Origin: Gracilaria vermiculophylla
Taxonomy: Eukaryota > Rhodophyta > Florideophyceae > Gracilariales > Gracilariaceae
Assembly: GCA_019155205.2 (NCBI GenBank)
Contig: JAHNZQ020000308.1
Coordinates: 2,403,528-2,454,107 of the forward strand
Direction: 5' to 3'
Length of the DNA: 50,580 nucleotides
In this document: positions 30,501-39,313 of the stretch, piece after piece
How positions within the stretch are numbered: the first letter of the stretch is position 1
How the letters are laid out: each line of letters starts with the position of its first letter
Program-made: the position numbers and the translations under genes
The notes under the pieces: generated by a model
The model's input: the letters and a program-made list of their open reading frames with translations, nothing else
Databases searched by the model: none
Told to the model about the DNA's origin: nothing

Positions 30501-32640
30501 CGCCAGCACAGTACTCCCTCACGTTGTGAGGCACTCACAAGCAGCTTCACTCCCTCAAGCATATGCTGTACCATCAGTATCAAACGATTCATCCGTACCG
30601 GTACAGCGGCACACAGATGCCATGCTAAACATGATTCAAACGCATCGTCCGCATCCAGTTTCACAACCCTCAACTTCTATACAGTCAGTCAAAACCCCGG
30701 CCCCGCCCAATGTACCCTTGAAAGATAGAAGGAAAACGTCAGCATTCTCAGTGGAAAAACTCTCCGCTGTAAATCCGACAGCTATAAAGGAGCTACCGGT
30801 AATGAAAACACACGGTTCTCTCGATGTGATTAAACAACATGATGTTCAAAATGGGCTCAAGCGAACGGCTGAGCTAAATGAAAAGTTGTTGGAAACTGCA
30901 AAGAAGAGAAGATCCTTGGCAATCACACATATCCCTCGAAGACACGAAGCAGTAATCTCAACCACGGATTCCTTAGATGGTCCTCTGGCCTCATCGGAAA
31001 TGGCTGTCAGCAAAATTGGTAGGGAGAACTTGGATCACTTTCCTAGAGTAGAATTAGGATCCGTTCGAAAATCTGTCGCGGAGAAAGGGAAAAGTGTGGG
31101 CATTGAATCGTTTCCTGTGCCTGGGAGAACTAGATTTCTCCCGTCAGCTCCTCATCCATCTACATCATTGAAACCTCTTGGAGCAAACATCCAACCGAAT
31201 CTCCAGGGCCGAGTTACGGCTGTATTGAATCCATTTTCAAACTCTGGGCATCAGCTTGCATCAGAGGGATACGCGCCTAAGTTTCCGACCGAGCTCAGCG
31301 CAAGGCAACAATGGCCTTTCTCACCAAAAGATTCGCCATTTGTAGACAGAGCTATCGAACCCCAACGAAAAATAGTACCAGCTCATAGGCCTAGGGACGT
31401 TCACTCATTAGTGCGTGGCAACGGTACTCATAGCGGCATGGGTAATGTAGCTGACTGTGAGAGTATATTGCTTACTGCGTTGAGAACTGTGGAAAGCAAT
31501 TTCATGGAGCTGGACAGAAAGAATAAGGAGCTATTTGGTGTACTGAAGGAAAGCAATGGAAATATCTCTAGAGCTCTCTCTCAACTGAACTTCAGAGTTG
31601 ACAAGATGCAACAAACCTGTCGCATGAGCTCTGGCAAAATGGTGAAAGCTCTTGAGCAAACGTTCGACAAGAAATTTATTGAAATCGGTCGACGCATCGA
31701 GACCAATTTACGCGTAGGAACCACGGAAAGACTCAAATTACAATCTTCCATTGCAAAAGTCATAGAAAGAATAACCCAGACCACATCCGCACTTTTTCAA
31801 AGTGCGCTTGAAGAGATCAAGAAAACTGCCGAAGGAGTCTCCAGCGAGTTATCCCCGGAAAATGATACGAATCATCGAAGTTCTTATGGAGGTTCTCAGT
31901 GTGAAAATAGACGCGGTGTCGGAACTCAAAGCCTCGAGCATGGCAGCGTGAAGATTTCAAATGAGAGAAAAACGGATAATCGTCTTGCAGATGAAAAACA
32001 TCTCGGAGCAACAGGTTGCTTGCAGCGTCAAACTGTGGCTGAGAGTCGGTTTGAACTGCAACAAACGTTGCAGTCTCATTTTCTGGAGCTAGTCTCTCAA
32101 AAGCAACAAGACCGTCCAAAGGTATTGAAACCACCAGGAATACCACGGCAATGGGTCAGCGCTCAGTCTTTTGCAAAAGAGAGTATCGATTTGATTGCAC
32201 GATGCGTGACCGACTGGTTACAAGGAGGCGAATGTCGAAGACGAGCCCCGAAGAACGAAAGGACGGTTCCTGTTTCCCAAGAATGGGTTGTACATACCAC
32301 TCTCCAATGCTTCAAGTCTATTCTTGACCGCATGCAGTCATGGGCATCATACGCTGAAGCCGAGGCGGCGGTTGCTGAGAGCATTAATGGGAAGAACGTG
32401 GAAACGGAATGGCTGGTCAGATCTGGAAATGATGTTGCTGTTGAGAAAGCTCGAGCCATTTACAGTAAGTGGGAACCGGAATTGCTTCATTTCGAATGGG
32501 TGACTGAGAAGAAAGTACTTCTCGAGGTCGCAAAGCGCGTGAACGCATTGCAGAAAGTGATGAGCATCAGAAATCATCAATTTGCAGACCCGCTTCACCG
32601 CGCTATCTCTTGTGTGAAGGCTGCCATAAACGTGGGATAA
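27580..32640 (+). CDS. Large Tudor-domain protein (1686 aa), paralogue of its divergent neighbour
   Basis: A single 5-kb exon. I chose ATG 27580 (context GTGCCATGG); the open frame extends eight codons further but has no earlier ATG. A DIR17/PTM-like Tudor domain fills residues 6-65 (LGDEVEVFWPADKQYYKGVI, then STERWRFRG), closely matching the plant family pattern. A basic nuclear-localisation-like motif (PPKRSRHKQ) is near 107. About 1200 Ser/Lys/Pro-rich residues follow, with a 30-residue tandem repeat. A helical region lies at about 1287-1427. The last ~150 residues (NVETEWLVRSG, YSKWEPELLHFEWVTEKKVL) match the module of the neighbour on the other strand. A nuclear, chromatin-linked role is inferred. 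Confidence 0.88.
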   Translation: MAVRNNYLLEQVQLGDEVEVFWPADKQYYKGVISQILGQGKYHIIYVDGEEEELRLSTERWRFRGPSADRVSRGHVFANRKRSRNNLPIHEPEPIIIDDDDEDRPPPKRSRHKQTTHHSNKSIAGPARTQSISTQQSDVEIEEVPVQVCSAPMQDHRASDVSEPIVSEDENDMIEEEVLDRGFGGDTSSAADTSEVERRHPSESISIPQHPSTRKKAKTTTITKSNTPSNSANSRKGHRSSFTVQSPALSPKTKIAPPVDASYTNRSKSNISPAPLAPEQLSKPTGKSPKRSTRKASPRVPASVVKELVLPKSKLISNTKPVIRTTSTAKQTALKTTTASSGSSPVHTRAAQADLKASAGKKPNVTKIAVSNASYRTSPQKENEPSCIPQAHQIASKTIGKSTTEVRSPQKEKEPSSIPQAHLKASKTVGQSTAEVPSVPEAKKNHVAGGEKGKTASVTPPTDRNESAELTKPDLIVENHRKSRKHVQEVKEDGKTLLDYSHSGLVPTTQGHMPTKSKQSAKSRSSQTKGSKKAKSNLSHVRKSPTTHDKRSPRNSKELHGLLSQNPVDAKSLDVNRSQITNSSKPTDTDKHSKTRADQNADGSTTEDVEKITESPSAKMKRNDAPSQSRLKFNTINVTPLECPTMQFPSSSKKKPVELIKKANMPAIQRSIRSEKSKQQISVDSGCQAPSAKIMKTKGSGSRSKTKTSTLVSPKKRIRAHLSETHASKAGKCLSLEQKKPRVQHPAMVSDNTCSMLKQNCEVPTNPMIGEPTVTAKQPSTVSVAVCKKSRHPSPKVFSRERIPRNKPLPSFTPPASISCASNPAQRDRSRKQAQLHGPSNISLSSSGRMDQKPAPKTDIKSNIHSNTSKPQHLQPGHEPLPHDTPRIGSLRARTSDVAMEVIPKSSGAEASDLYKQFVAHLPSAPKTSRSISIQSLVSSPPGVTKFQNVSPRSQIDSMSLPSIKRHDAEPLVPASTVLPHVVRHSQAASLPQAYAVPSVSNDSSVPVQRHTDAMLNMIQTHRPHPVSQPSTSIQSVKTPAPPNVPLKDRRKTSAFSVEKLSAVNPTAIKELPVMKTHGSLDVIKQHDVQNGLKRTAELNEKLLETAKKRRSLAITHIPRRHEAVISTTDSLDGPLASSEMAVSKIGRENLDHFPRVELGSVRKSVAEKGKSVGIESFPVPGRTRFLPSAPHPSTSLKPLGANIQPNLQGRVTAVLNPFSNSGHQLASEGYAPKFPTELSARQQWPFSPKDSPFVDRAIEPQRKIVPAHRPRDVHSLVRGNGTHSGMGNVADCESILLTALRTVESNFMELDRKNKELFGVLKESNGNISRALSQLNFRVDKMQQTCRMSSGKMVKALEQTFDKKFIEIGRRIETNLRVGTTERLKLQSSIAKVIERITQTTSALFQSALEEIKKTAEGVSSELSPENDTNHRSSYGGSQCENRRGVGTQSLEHGSVKISNERKTDNRLADEKHLGATGCLQRQTVAESRFELQQTLQSHFLELVSQKQQDRPKVLKPPGIPRQWVSAQSFAKESIDLIARCVTDWLQGGECRRRAPKNERTVPVSQEWVVHTTLQCFKSILDRMQSWASYAEAEAAVAESINGKNVETEWLVRSGNDVAVEKARAIYSKWEPELLHFEWVTEKKVLLEVAKRVNALQKVMSIRNHQFADPLHRAISCVKAAINVG
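28711..28890 (+). repeat. 90-bp in-frame tandem duplication in the Tudor gene
   Basis: Two adjacent copies (28711-28800, 28801-28890) encode a 30-residue unit starting SPQKE and containing EPS-IPQAH and STTEV or STAEV. They differ at several positions, so the duplication is not very recent. Confidence 0.9.
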
Positions 32641-33264
32641 TTTCTTCATGCAAAGGTTCAAAACAGTTTTATCCTTGTCCGGACTTATCTAGTTCTTTAC
32701 ATACACAGAAGTAATTTCCAACTGCTTGTTGTACCTTATAATTAATGGTCATAATGGTGTATAGACAGATTATCTTAGCAGCAGCAACGGAGGAGAGAAC
32801 GTTTCGTCAAGATTTAAACGATAATGGTCCTCCAAATACGCCGCATTTTGCACCGGACCATACGAACAGCTTCAACGTGCCCGGGAGCTCAGCTTTTTTC
32901 CATAATGATAGACACTATAGACTAGTCGAGGCGTTCATTTTTTCTGTCCTTCACAGCAAAACTTTTCAAGACTCTTAGCAGAAACATAGACACATTTGAA
33001 TGACATGCTCGAACTCTACGTAGACCTTCAATATAGTTTGAGCTTTCCCTTTTCTCTCATGCCACATTATTTACAACACTTATCTCTTTTCATTGCATAC
33101 TTATGGATCAACGAAAAGCCAGTTCGACGCAAAATGGAGAAAACACACATCTGAAGTACGAAATTAGTCATCTTTTCTCTGAGTGAAGCATCTTAAAATA
33201 TCTGTGAGCCATTCGAAAGACATTAAACTTCACAATGAGCATCACTGCTGGAACAAAGGCACAA
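32641..33264. other. Intergenic region between convergent genes
   Basis: AT-rich spacer between the 3' ends of the Tudor gene and the GT14 gene. It presumably holds both 3' UTRs. No open frame of note is seen. Confidence 0.6.
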
Positions 33265-34656
33265 TCAGTGAGTTAAGAAAGCGAAAGGAGGAGGAGGAAA
33301 GACTACTTGGATTCGTCTTGTGCACATTTGCTTGGGGTATAAACCAAGAGAACGACAAATGAGGCAATTGAAATGTGTTTTCACTGCTCTGAAAAACTGT
33401 TTTGGGCTGTTTGCCGGATTGTCTGTGAGACCAGCCCCATTCATATAGTTGTCTATATGATCCATCAATTGGCTGTCAGGAAATTGGAACTTTCTAGCAA
33501 AAAGACTTCTGGAAGATCTTATTGAATTCCAGTGCAGCCATGTTCTGTTCTCGGAGAACTCATCCAAGTAAGCTGGATGTTGCATGAACTTTTGAGATTT
33601 GCTGGAGTACCATTGCACAAGTCTGAACGAATTCTTAACTGTACTAATATTTAGAGAAGGATGATTCCAAACAAGAGTCTGAAAAAAGTGTTCTGGTGTG
33701 CTCTGCATATTGGCAAACAACGTCAACAGACGTCGACTTAGAGCACTAGTCACTGCTTCTTGACAAAATTTCCTATGTACGATGACCCATGCCTCACCTT
33801 TTGGAATAGTGATGTTTAAATTATGCGAGGCGAGAATTGGATGTTCAACGAAAGTCTCACGTAAACTTCTTTCAAGATTGGAATTAAAACCTAACGCGAG
33901 ATCGAAGTGAAGCCATTTAAACCTGTGCTTCACAAATTTATCCCATTCTGACCATTGTGAAAAATGGACAAACGAAATTTGCCTTCCATTCACACTGCTT
34001 TGACCGAGTAGACGGCGAATGCCTACAGGTGAAAGTAGAGGGTAATCTGATCCACTTAAGTTAATGTAATAATCCCATGAATGGTCTCTTTGAAGCAAAT
34101 TTTCCATACTATCAAGAGTGTTTAGCAGCATTGATATTCCAGTATAAGTGACAACAGTGCTTGGCAGAATGAACACATTCTGAAGCGTTTTGTTTTTGAG
34201 GAACATTTCGTCAACCACATTCATTAGCTGTTGCGAAATTTTTTTGTCAAAGTGAAGACAGTATATGTTCCCAGGGTGCCATATGCGAGAAAGAAGTCGA
34301 GGAAATAGACGAATGTTCGATTCCGAAATTTGTACAAAGAAAGCGATCTTGGCTTCACTCCCGTGTTGCGAAAAGTTGTGATTCTCTGCCGGAGAATTTT
34401 GTGAATGTGAACCAATTTCCACTAATGCGCGTTGCAGTTCAATCGAGACATCTTTCTCTGTGTGCAACAGTTTTCGCGGTGCAACTGTTTGTAACTTCGA
34501 AGTCGAAGTAGTGAAGTTCAATGCCCTGGAGAACAACGCAGCGCCAAATATCATTAAGCATGTTGCGAAAAGCAACTGGTGTTTCCAACGGTGACATGAG
34601 CAAATGTTGTGTCTCCTTGTTGATCGAAACATCAGAGCTTTTAATGGATGTTGCAT
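33265..34656 (-). CDS. GT14 glycosyltransferase (Core-2/I-branching / xylosyltransferase type)
   Basis: A 463-residue type II membrane protein. The first ATG is at 34656. A short basic cytosolic tail is followed by one membrane anchor (residues about 27-43, LLFATCLMIFGAALF), then a stem and a lumenal catalytic domain from about 103. Family blocks are AKIAFFVQI, IYCLHFDKK, YYINLSGSDYPLLSP (196-210), KGEAWVIVHRKFCQEA and STPEHFFQTLVWN, which follow the order in plant and animal GT14 enzymes. These act in the Golgi and add GlcNAc, xylose or glucuronic acid to glycans; the donor cannot be told from sequence. In a red alga it may serve wall-glycoprotein or polysaccharide assembly. A hairpin lies just upstream. 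Confidence 0.88.
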   Translation of the reverse strand: MQHPLKALMFRSTRRHNICSCHRWKHQLLFATCLMIFGAALFSRALNFTTSTSKLQTVAPRKLLHTEKDVSIELQRALVEIGSHSQNSPAENHNFSQHGSEAKIAFFVQISESNIRLFPRLLSRIWHPGNIYCLHFDKKISQQLMNVVDEMFLKNKTLQNVFILPSTVVTYTGISMLLNTLDSMENLLQRDHSWDYYINLSGSDYPLLSPVGIRRLLGQSSVNGRQISFVHFSQWSEWDKFVKHRFKWLHFDLALGFNSNLERSLRETFVEHPILASHNLNITIPKGEAWVIVHRKFCQEAVTSALSRRLLTLFANMQSTPEHFFQTLVWNHPSLNISTVKNSFRLVQWYSSKSQKFMQHPAYLDEFSENRTWLHWNSIRSSRSLFARKFQFPDSQLMDHIDNYMNGAGLTDNPANSPKQFFRAVKTHFNCLICRSLGLYPKQMCTRRIQVVFPPPPFAFLTH

Positions 34657-34749
34657 CCGCAAAACTTCAGAAACTAAGAAAGTTGCAGTCCGGAAGATTT
34701 AGTAGACGCCTTTCGAGCGTCCTTGGAGTAACTTGGCTTCAGGACTTAC

Positions 34750-34795
34750 GTTCCACGCTCGGAAAGTAGCAACTCTTCAGTTGCCAGCGTGGAAC
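34750..34795. promoter_or_regulatory. Two-stem inverted repeat upstream of the GT14 gene
   Basis: The outer arms GTTCCACGCT and AGCGTGGAAC (10 bp, perfect) enclose an inner stem GCAACT-CTTC-AGTTGC (6 bp, 4-base loop), with a 9-base bulge on one side. It lies about 95-140 bp upstream of the GT14 ATG. It may form a hairpin in the 5' leader or be a protein-binding inverted repeat. Confidence 0.5.
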
Positions 34796-37462
34796 AATAC
34801 AAACTCCAGAGGCAGTCGATAAAGGGCATCAAACTGTCAAAGAAACAACAAGCAATGGGTCTGAAGGAAGGGCAAAAACTCGATACCTCAGATTCAGTAT
34901 TTTCTCTTGTACAGCGCGGTCGAGGACAATGCTGTCATGATACAACCTACGCATATTCGCCGTTGGTTGTTTTTGGGTGAACAGCAACTTTCAGGTGTTT
35001 TGAGAGGAAAACGTCATCTTCCCGGTGAACATGTGACCAAAATGCGGTCAAAAAAGGAACTTGACTTACGCTTGCGACTGTGAGGAGAAGTAAATAGTAT
35101 TGGCAGTTCTGGAATGTCTGACAGTAGGCTGGCCTTGTCAAGCATGCGAAAAAGGGCTTATACTGCACACACAGCCAATTCGGAAGCCCAAAGATAATGG
35201 TCTGGTTTTCGCACGCCCCCTCCAGGTTTTCAATCGGACCGTGGCGCAATATGGGAGGCAAGCTGAATCCAATTGGCGACTATCGCCATGAGGGGCGATG
35301 TATGTTATGGATTCTTTCTTACAATGTCATTTGATATCCGTTTGTCGAGTTTTTGAGACCCCAACCGGCTTCGTAAACTATACGAGTGTCAAATTTGTTA
35401 CCAGTTAGACCCAAAAATGATCTTTGTTACCTGTGTGCATAGATGTTTTGAACTTCTTTAAGGCTGTTTATCGATTGAGCGAGCTTGCATAACAGGCGAG
35501 GGCATTGGAGGCCTTCACAAGGGTGGGCGAATCACGCCGCGGAACAGAAAATCGTTGTCAACGAACAAGAACGAAACCTGTTTTTACTCTGGTTTCGTAT
35601 ACATCTTCACCACAAGTCTTTCGGGGGTCGCTAATCGGAAAAGGCTTGTGACCAATTTCTTTGAACAAGGCGTGGTTTTTTTTCAATACAAGGAATCCCG
35701 GAATACATTTTGGTTAGTACATCATGTACACGGCGCATCAGCGGCATCTGGGCACAGTCAACAAAAAGGGACCGAAAAAAAATGGATTTGAAGCATTTTC
35801 GTGGTCCGGAAGGGCACGCCCAACGTACCCTGTACGGTACCGGGGGGAAAGGGTTTAGGGTCTCCTGAATCACGTCAGGCATCATTGAAAACAGCTTGCC
35901 ACTTTCAGCGCAATCCTCCACGAAAGTTCAGTAATGGTGGAGGTCAGGCCACTGCCTCAAAATTAATGAAAATTGTACCCCATTGCATTTCCGCTTCATT
36001 TTGAGGGGTTTTCTCGGCGGGTAATGGAAGATAACGTACTGTACATCTCTTTCTGATCGTGAACCCCGTGGTACTACTGCCCTTGCCCAAATGATAAATT
36101 ATACGATGATTTATTCAATATTCTGAAACATATCTCCTTGGCGGATCGGTTTAAGACTGATGATCGTCGAAAACGGGACGATTTCGCAGAAGGGATTCCG
36201 CGAGTGACAACCAATACCTAAGCTGGGAGCAAACTCTGCGCTGTACATCAGGTGTGGCACATGTAGCAGGGTGGCACCATTTAGAGAGATGCATTGCTCA
36301 AAAGTGCGGGGCCCCGCGCCACTCCAGCGGTTTCCTTTCTGTAATACCTTACTGTACATCTCATGTTCCCGTGATTGGGTTGGCCTTGGCACAAGTTCTG
36401 ATAGGGAAAAGTGAACACAGTTCCTGTCTATCTGCAACGTACGTCTGCCCCTGGTTTCTGAACAGCTCATATCGTACTGTCACCATTTACTCTGATATCG
36501 ATATATCAGGTATGCAACCGAGCCAAACATTTGAGCTCGGGGTTGTTGTGTCGGCTAAGTCACGCAATCCTCTCTTTCTATCGCAAGGCCGCTCGGAGCT
36601 TTACGAAACTCCCCGCCAGTTTTATACAAAAACTTTTTTCTCGTCCAGGTCGACAACCTGTCGGGATGCGATTTAGGTTTCTGTCAAACACCCTGGAGCA
36701 CGGTCGTTTCAGTTTGGTCGCTGACAAGGTTGAAATCAGGCGCGTCGCATGAACTCTCGAGTTGTAAAAGTTTACGTTATCTATTACATTTATTGTGAGG
36801 AGATGTCAACTGCTTCTCAGTTATGCCGAAGTTTTCATCCCTTGGGCGTCACTGTGAAGGCCCTATGTTCCTTCTCGCGCTTTGGTTCAAATATCATACC
36901 TGAATCAAGTCATGGTGTCAAATACATTCGCAATTTTGATGACACTAGGGGCGCTGAACGGAGCAGCCATAGAATTGGCTTAGAGGGTGGATGTTTACAT
37001 GGAAGTCAGAGTGTCTAGCTGACCCAAACATAACCAAAACTCCTCGAAACGGAGTGTGCAGTGACGGACACAGTTCTGTTCCCAAGCAGCTCAAAATACA
37101 ACAGCTACGAGGAAAAAAAACTCGTTTTTCGCTGTACATTTGAGCAAGGTAACAAAAACCCCGTAGAAGGCCACAACTATCACGAACCAGGAACACATTA
37201 CTATACAAAGACGTGGATAAGACTAAGCAGCAAATGGGGGCGTACTACTTTGAAATTCCTCTAAAACAGCGCACACTGCTCTTGAACAGCTGCTCCACTG
37301 CAGTACTTGAGAGAAACAAAATGCGATTGTGATACGGCACTCCAGTTGGCGTTCTCGTCATAGTCAATCATGCATCATCACCCAACTTCGTTACAAAACG
37401 ATAAAACATCGAGCAGCCGAATCCGAAATAACGGCTATGAAGCGGTTGAACAGCATGAACAG
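34796..37462. other. 2.7-kb region with no recognisable gene
   Basis: Several frames of 60-140 codons occur on both strands, but most lack an ATG, none has a domain I recognise and none is much longer than chance. The composition is near average, unlike the GC-rich promoters. It may contain old transposon debris, but I found no terminal repeats or conserved motifs. Confidence 0.5.
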
Positions 37463-38950
37463 TTAATGGGCACGTGAACTTAAAGCGGTAATTGTTGTGG
37501 GAGAGAGGCTATCCTGACGTCGTCGGCTCCCCACTCCAACTGGGGAGCCTTGTCTGACACGGTTTTCTTCCAGAGCCGCGGACGGGGCCTGGTTGGGAGG
37601 TGCAGCAATGCTTGTTATCATCGGGGCACTGTCGCTTTCGTGAATTTGTTGTTCCCGAAGACTTGATGCTGTTTCTGAGTCGGACCTTTGGATTAGCACA
37701 TGACAGGATGTTTGTATTTCATTTTGACGGTGTGCTTGTCGGGGTTTTTGTTGGGTTTCAGGTAACGCATTCAAACCCAATTTTGTTAGGATGAGGTCGC
37801 GAACTTCAAATACGGCATTGTTCGATTCCATTCTGTGAATGGCTTCCTTCATTTTGGATATTTGCCCCATGGAGATAGCAGCGGCCTGTTCTGGGGAATG
37901 AACAGTGGCGGCAATGCCCTTAGAGCGCACCCACTGTAGCACGTCCTTCTCCTGCTTCATGACTTTGGCGCCGCTGTTGCCGGTGATGAGAATCAAAGGA
38001 AGGGCGCTGACGAAGGCTTCGGAGACAACGCCTGGCCCTGGCTTTCCGACAAGAACGTCGGACACTTGCATGAGCGTGGGAATCTGCTCGGTGAAACCTG
38101 TGATGCACAGCGAAGTGTTGGGACGAGCGCTTTTCCAATGTGTGAGGCGATCATACAGCAGTCGGTTCTTGGCGCAGACAGCAATGACATTGACTGCATG
38201 CGGTGGAGTTCGTGACAGGAAACGCCTCACAAGCTCAATCACAGTATCCGTGGGTGGCGCACCGCCAAAAAGAATGAGAACAGTGGGAAAGTTGTGGTTC
38301 AAATTGAGACGGGCGAGTTGCTGCTTTCGCGCTGTTGACGAGAGTCGATTGTAAAAGCGCGGGTGAACGACCATGCCCGAGGTCTTGGTGACGCACATGG
38401 ACGGGGACGGGATATGTGGCGGCTGGAACGAGCGAGAAAGGGCCTGAGCATAAGCAATGTCAGTGCCGGCGACAATATGTTGGCGAGGATGCTGGATCCA
38501 CGGATGGGTATAGGTGTGCGAAAAATCGGTGAGGACGGTGACGAGATGCACATGGGGCGGGAGCGTCTCGGCGAAGACGGCATTGAGCATGGGGATGAAG
38601 GACACGACGCAGCGCAGGTGCTCGAACTGCGTCCAGAAGGTGCGGAAGTTGGCACGCAATGGGATGGTTGCCAACGGCCACAGGAATTGGACTACGGTGT
38701 GAAAGAGTTCGATGGCGGCGACAGCGTTGTGCGACAACAGGACGTTGTAGAGCCAGTCGCCGGAGGAGCCGCCGGCGCGTGCGGAAGCGTCGGCCATCTG
38801 GACGCAGACGTCAGTGGCCAAGTCGGAAGCGCCGAGCGCGGTTTGGACGGCGCGGGCGGACGCCTTGTGGCCACCGCCGCCGGTGCCGTAAAGAAGAAGG
38901 ACCAGCGGGGCGGGCGGCGCCGCCGCCGCGGAGGCGGCTGGACGGCTCAT
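37463..38950 (-). CDS. MGDG-synthase-like glycosyltransferase (GT28)
   Basis: A 495-residue protein from ATG 38950. The N-terminal half has the MGDG synthase signature GTGGGGHKASA (residues 22-32), where Gly and His handle diacylglycerol and sugar transfer. The C-terminal half has a nucleotide-sugar fold with VGKPGPGVVSEAF at about 300-312, which corresponds to K-x-G-P-G-T-I-x-E-A. MGDG synthases transfer galactose from UDP-galactose to diacylglycerol at plastid membranes. Oddities: no transit peptide precedes the signature, and the loop after it reads GNSGAKVMKQEKDVLQWV rather than the plant Q-E-x-G-N-V-P form. The substrate may therefore differ. The frame is open upstream into the next gene but without a credible start. 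It is divergent from the quinolinate enzyme. Confidence 0.78.
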   Translation of the reverse strand: MSRPAASAAAAPPAPLVLLLYGTGGGGHKASARAVQTALGASDLATDVCVQMADASARAGGSSGDWLYNVLLSHNAVAAIELFHTVVQFLWPLATIPLRANFRTFWTQFEHLRCVVSFIPMLNAVFAETLPPHVHLVTVLTDFSHTYTHPWIQHPRQHIVAGTDIAYAQALSRSFQPPHIPSPSMCVTKTSGMVVHPRFYNRLSSTARKQQLARLNLNHNFPTVLILFGGAPPTDTVIELVRRFLSRTPPHAVNVIAVCAKNRLLYDRLTHWKSARPNTSLCITGFTEQIPTLMQVSDVLVGKPGPGVVSEAFVSALPLILITGNSGAKVMKQEKDVLQWVRSKGIAATVHSPEQAAAISMGQISKMKEAIHRMESNNAVFEVRDLILTKLGLNALPETQQKPRQAHRQNEIQTSCHVLIQRSDSETASSLREQQIHESDSAPMITSIAAPPNQAPSAALEENRVRQGSPVGVGSRRRQDSLSPTTITALSSRAH

Positions 38951-39313
38951 GGCGGAGCGAAGAGAGGGGGTGAGTGCTATGGCGGAGTGCCGCGCGGCGC
39001 GCGGCGCGACGCGCCGCTCCCTTAAACGGTGGCACCGCGCACTAGGGCGGCGTTGTCGACTTGAGAGCACGACACTGCCGACCCGCTGGTGACCCCGTTT
39101 CGCGACCCGTTTGCTGCGCGTTCGGCATGCCGGAACCTCGCTTAATGGATTTGATTCCGTGCGTGGCGCCGCGCCACTGGCGCAATGCCACGTGGACCGG
39201 GCCAGCCGTGTGCGCTTGGCGCCCATCGCCAGCGCACAGCGACGGCGCCGCGCGCTCTGCAGCCGGTGCGCCACTGCGCCGCGCCTACCCCCCCCTCTCC
39301 TCCCGCGCCCGCC
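38951..39313. promoter_or_regulatory. GC-rich shared intergenic region, likely bidirectional promoter
   Basis: 363 bp separate the start codons of the GT28 and quinolinate phosphoribosyltransferase genes. The region is strongly GC-rich and CpG-rich. The short distance leaves little room for two independent promoters. Confidence 0.6.

Noticed and set aside
38951..39274. N-terminal extension of the GT28 protein
   Set aside because: The frame is open upstream but starts at GTG, is Arg-rich, and overlaps the start of the divergent quinolinate gene.
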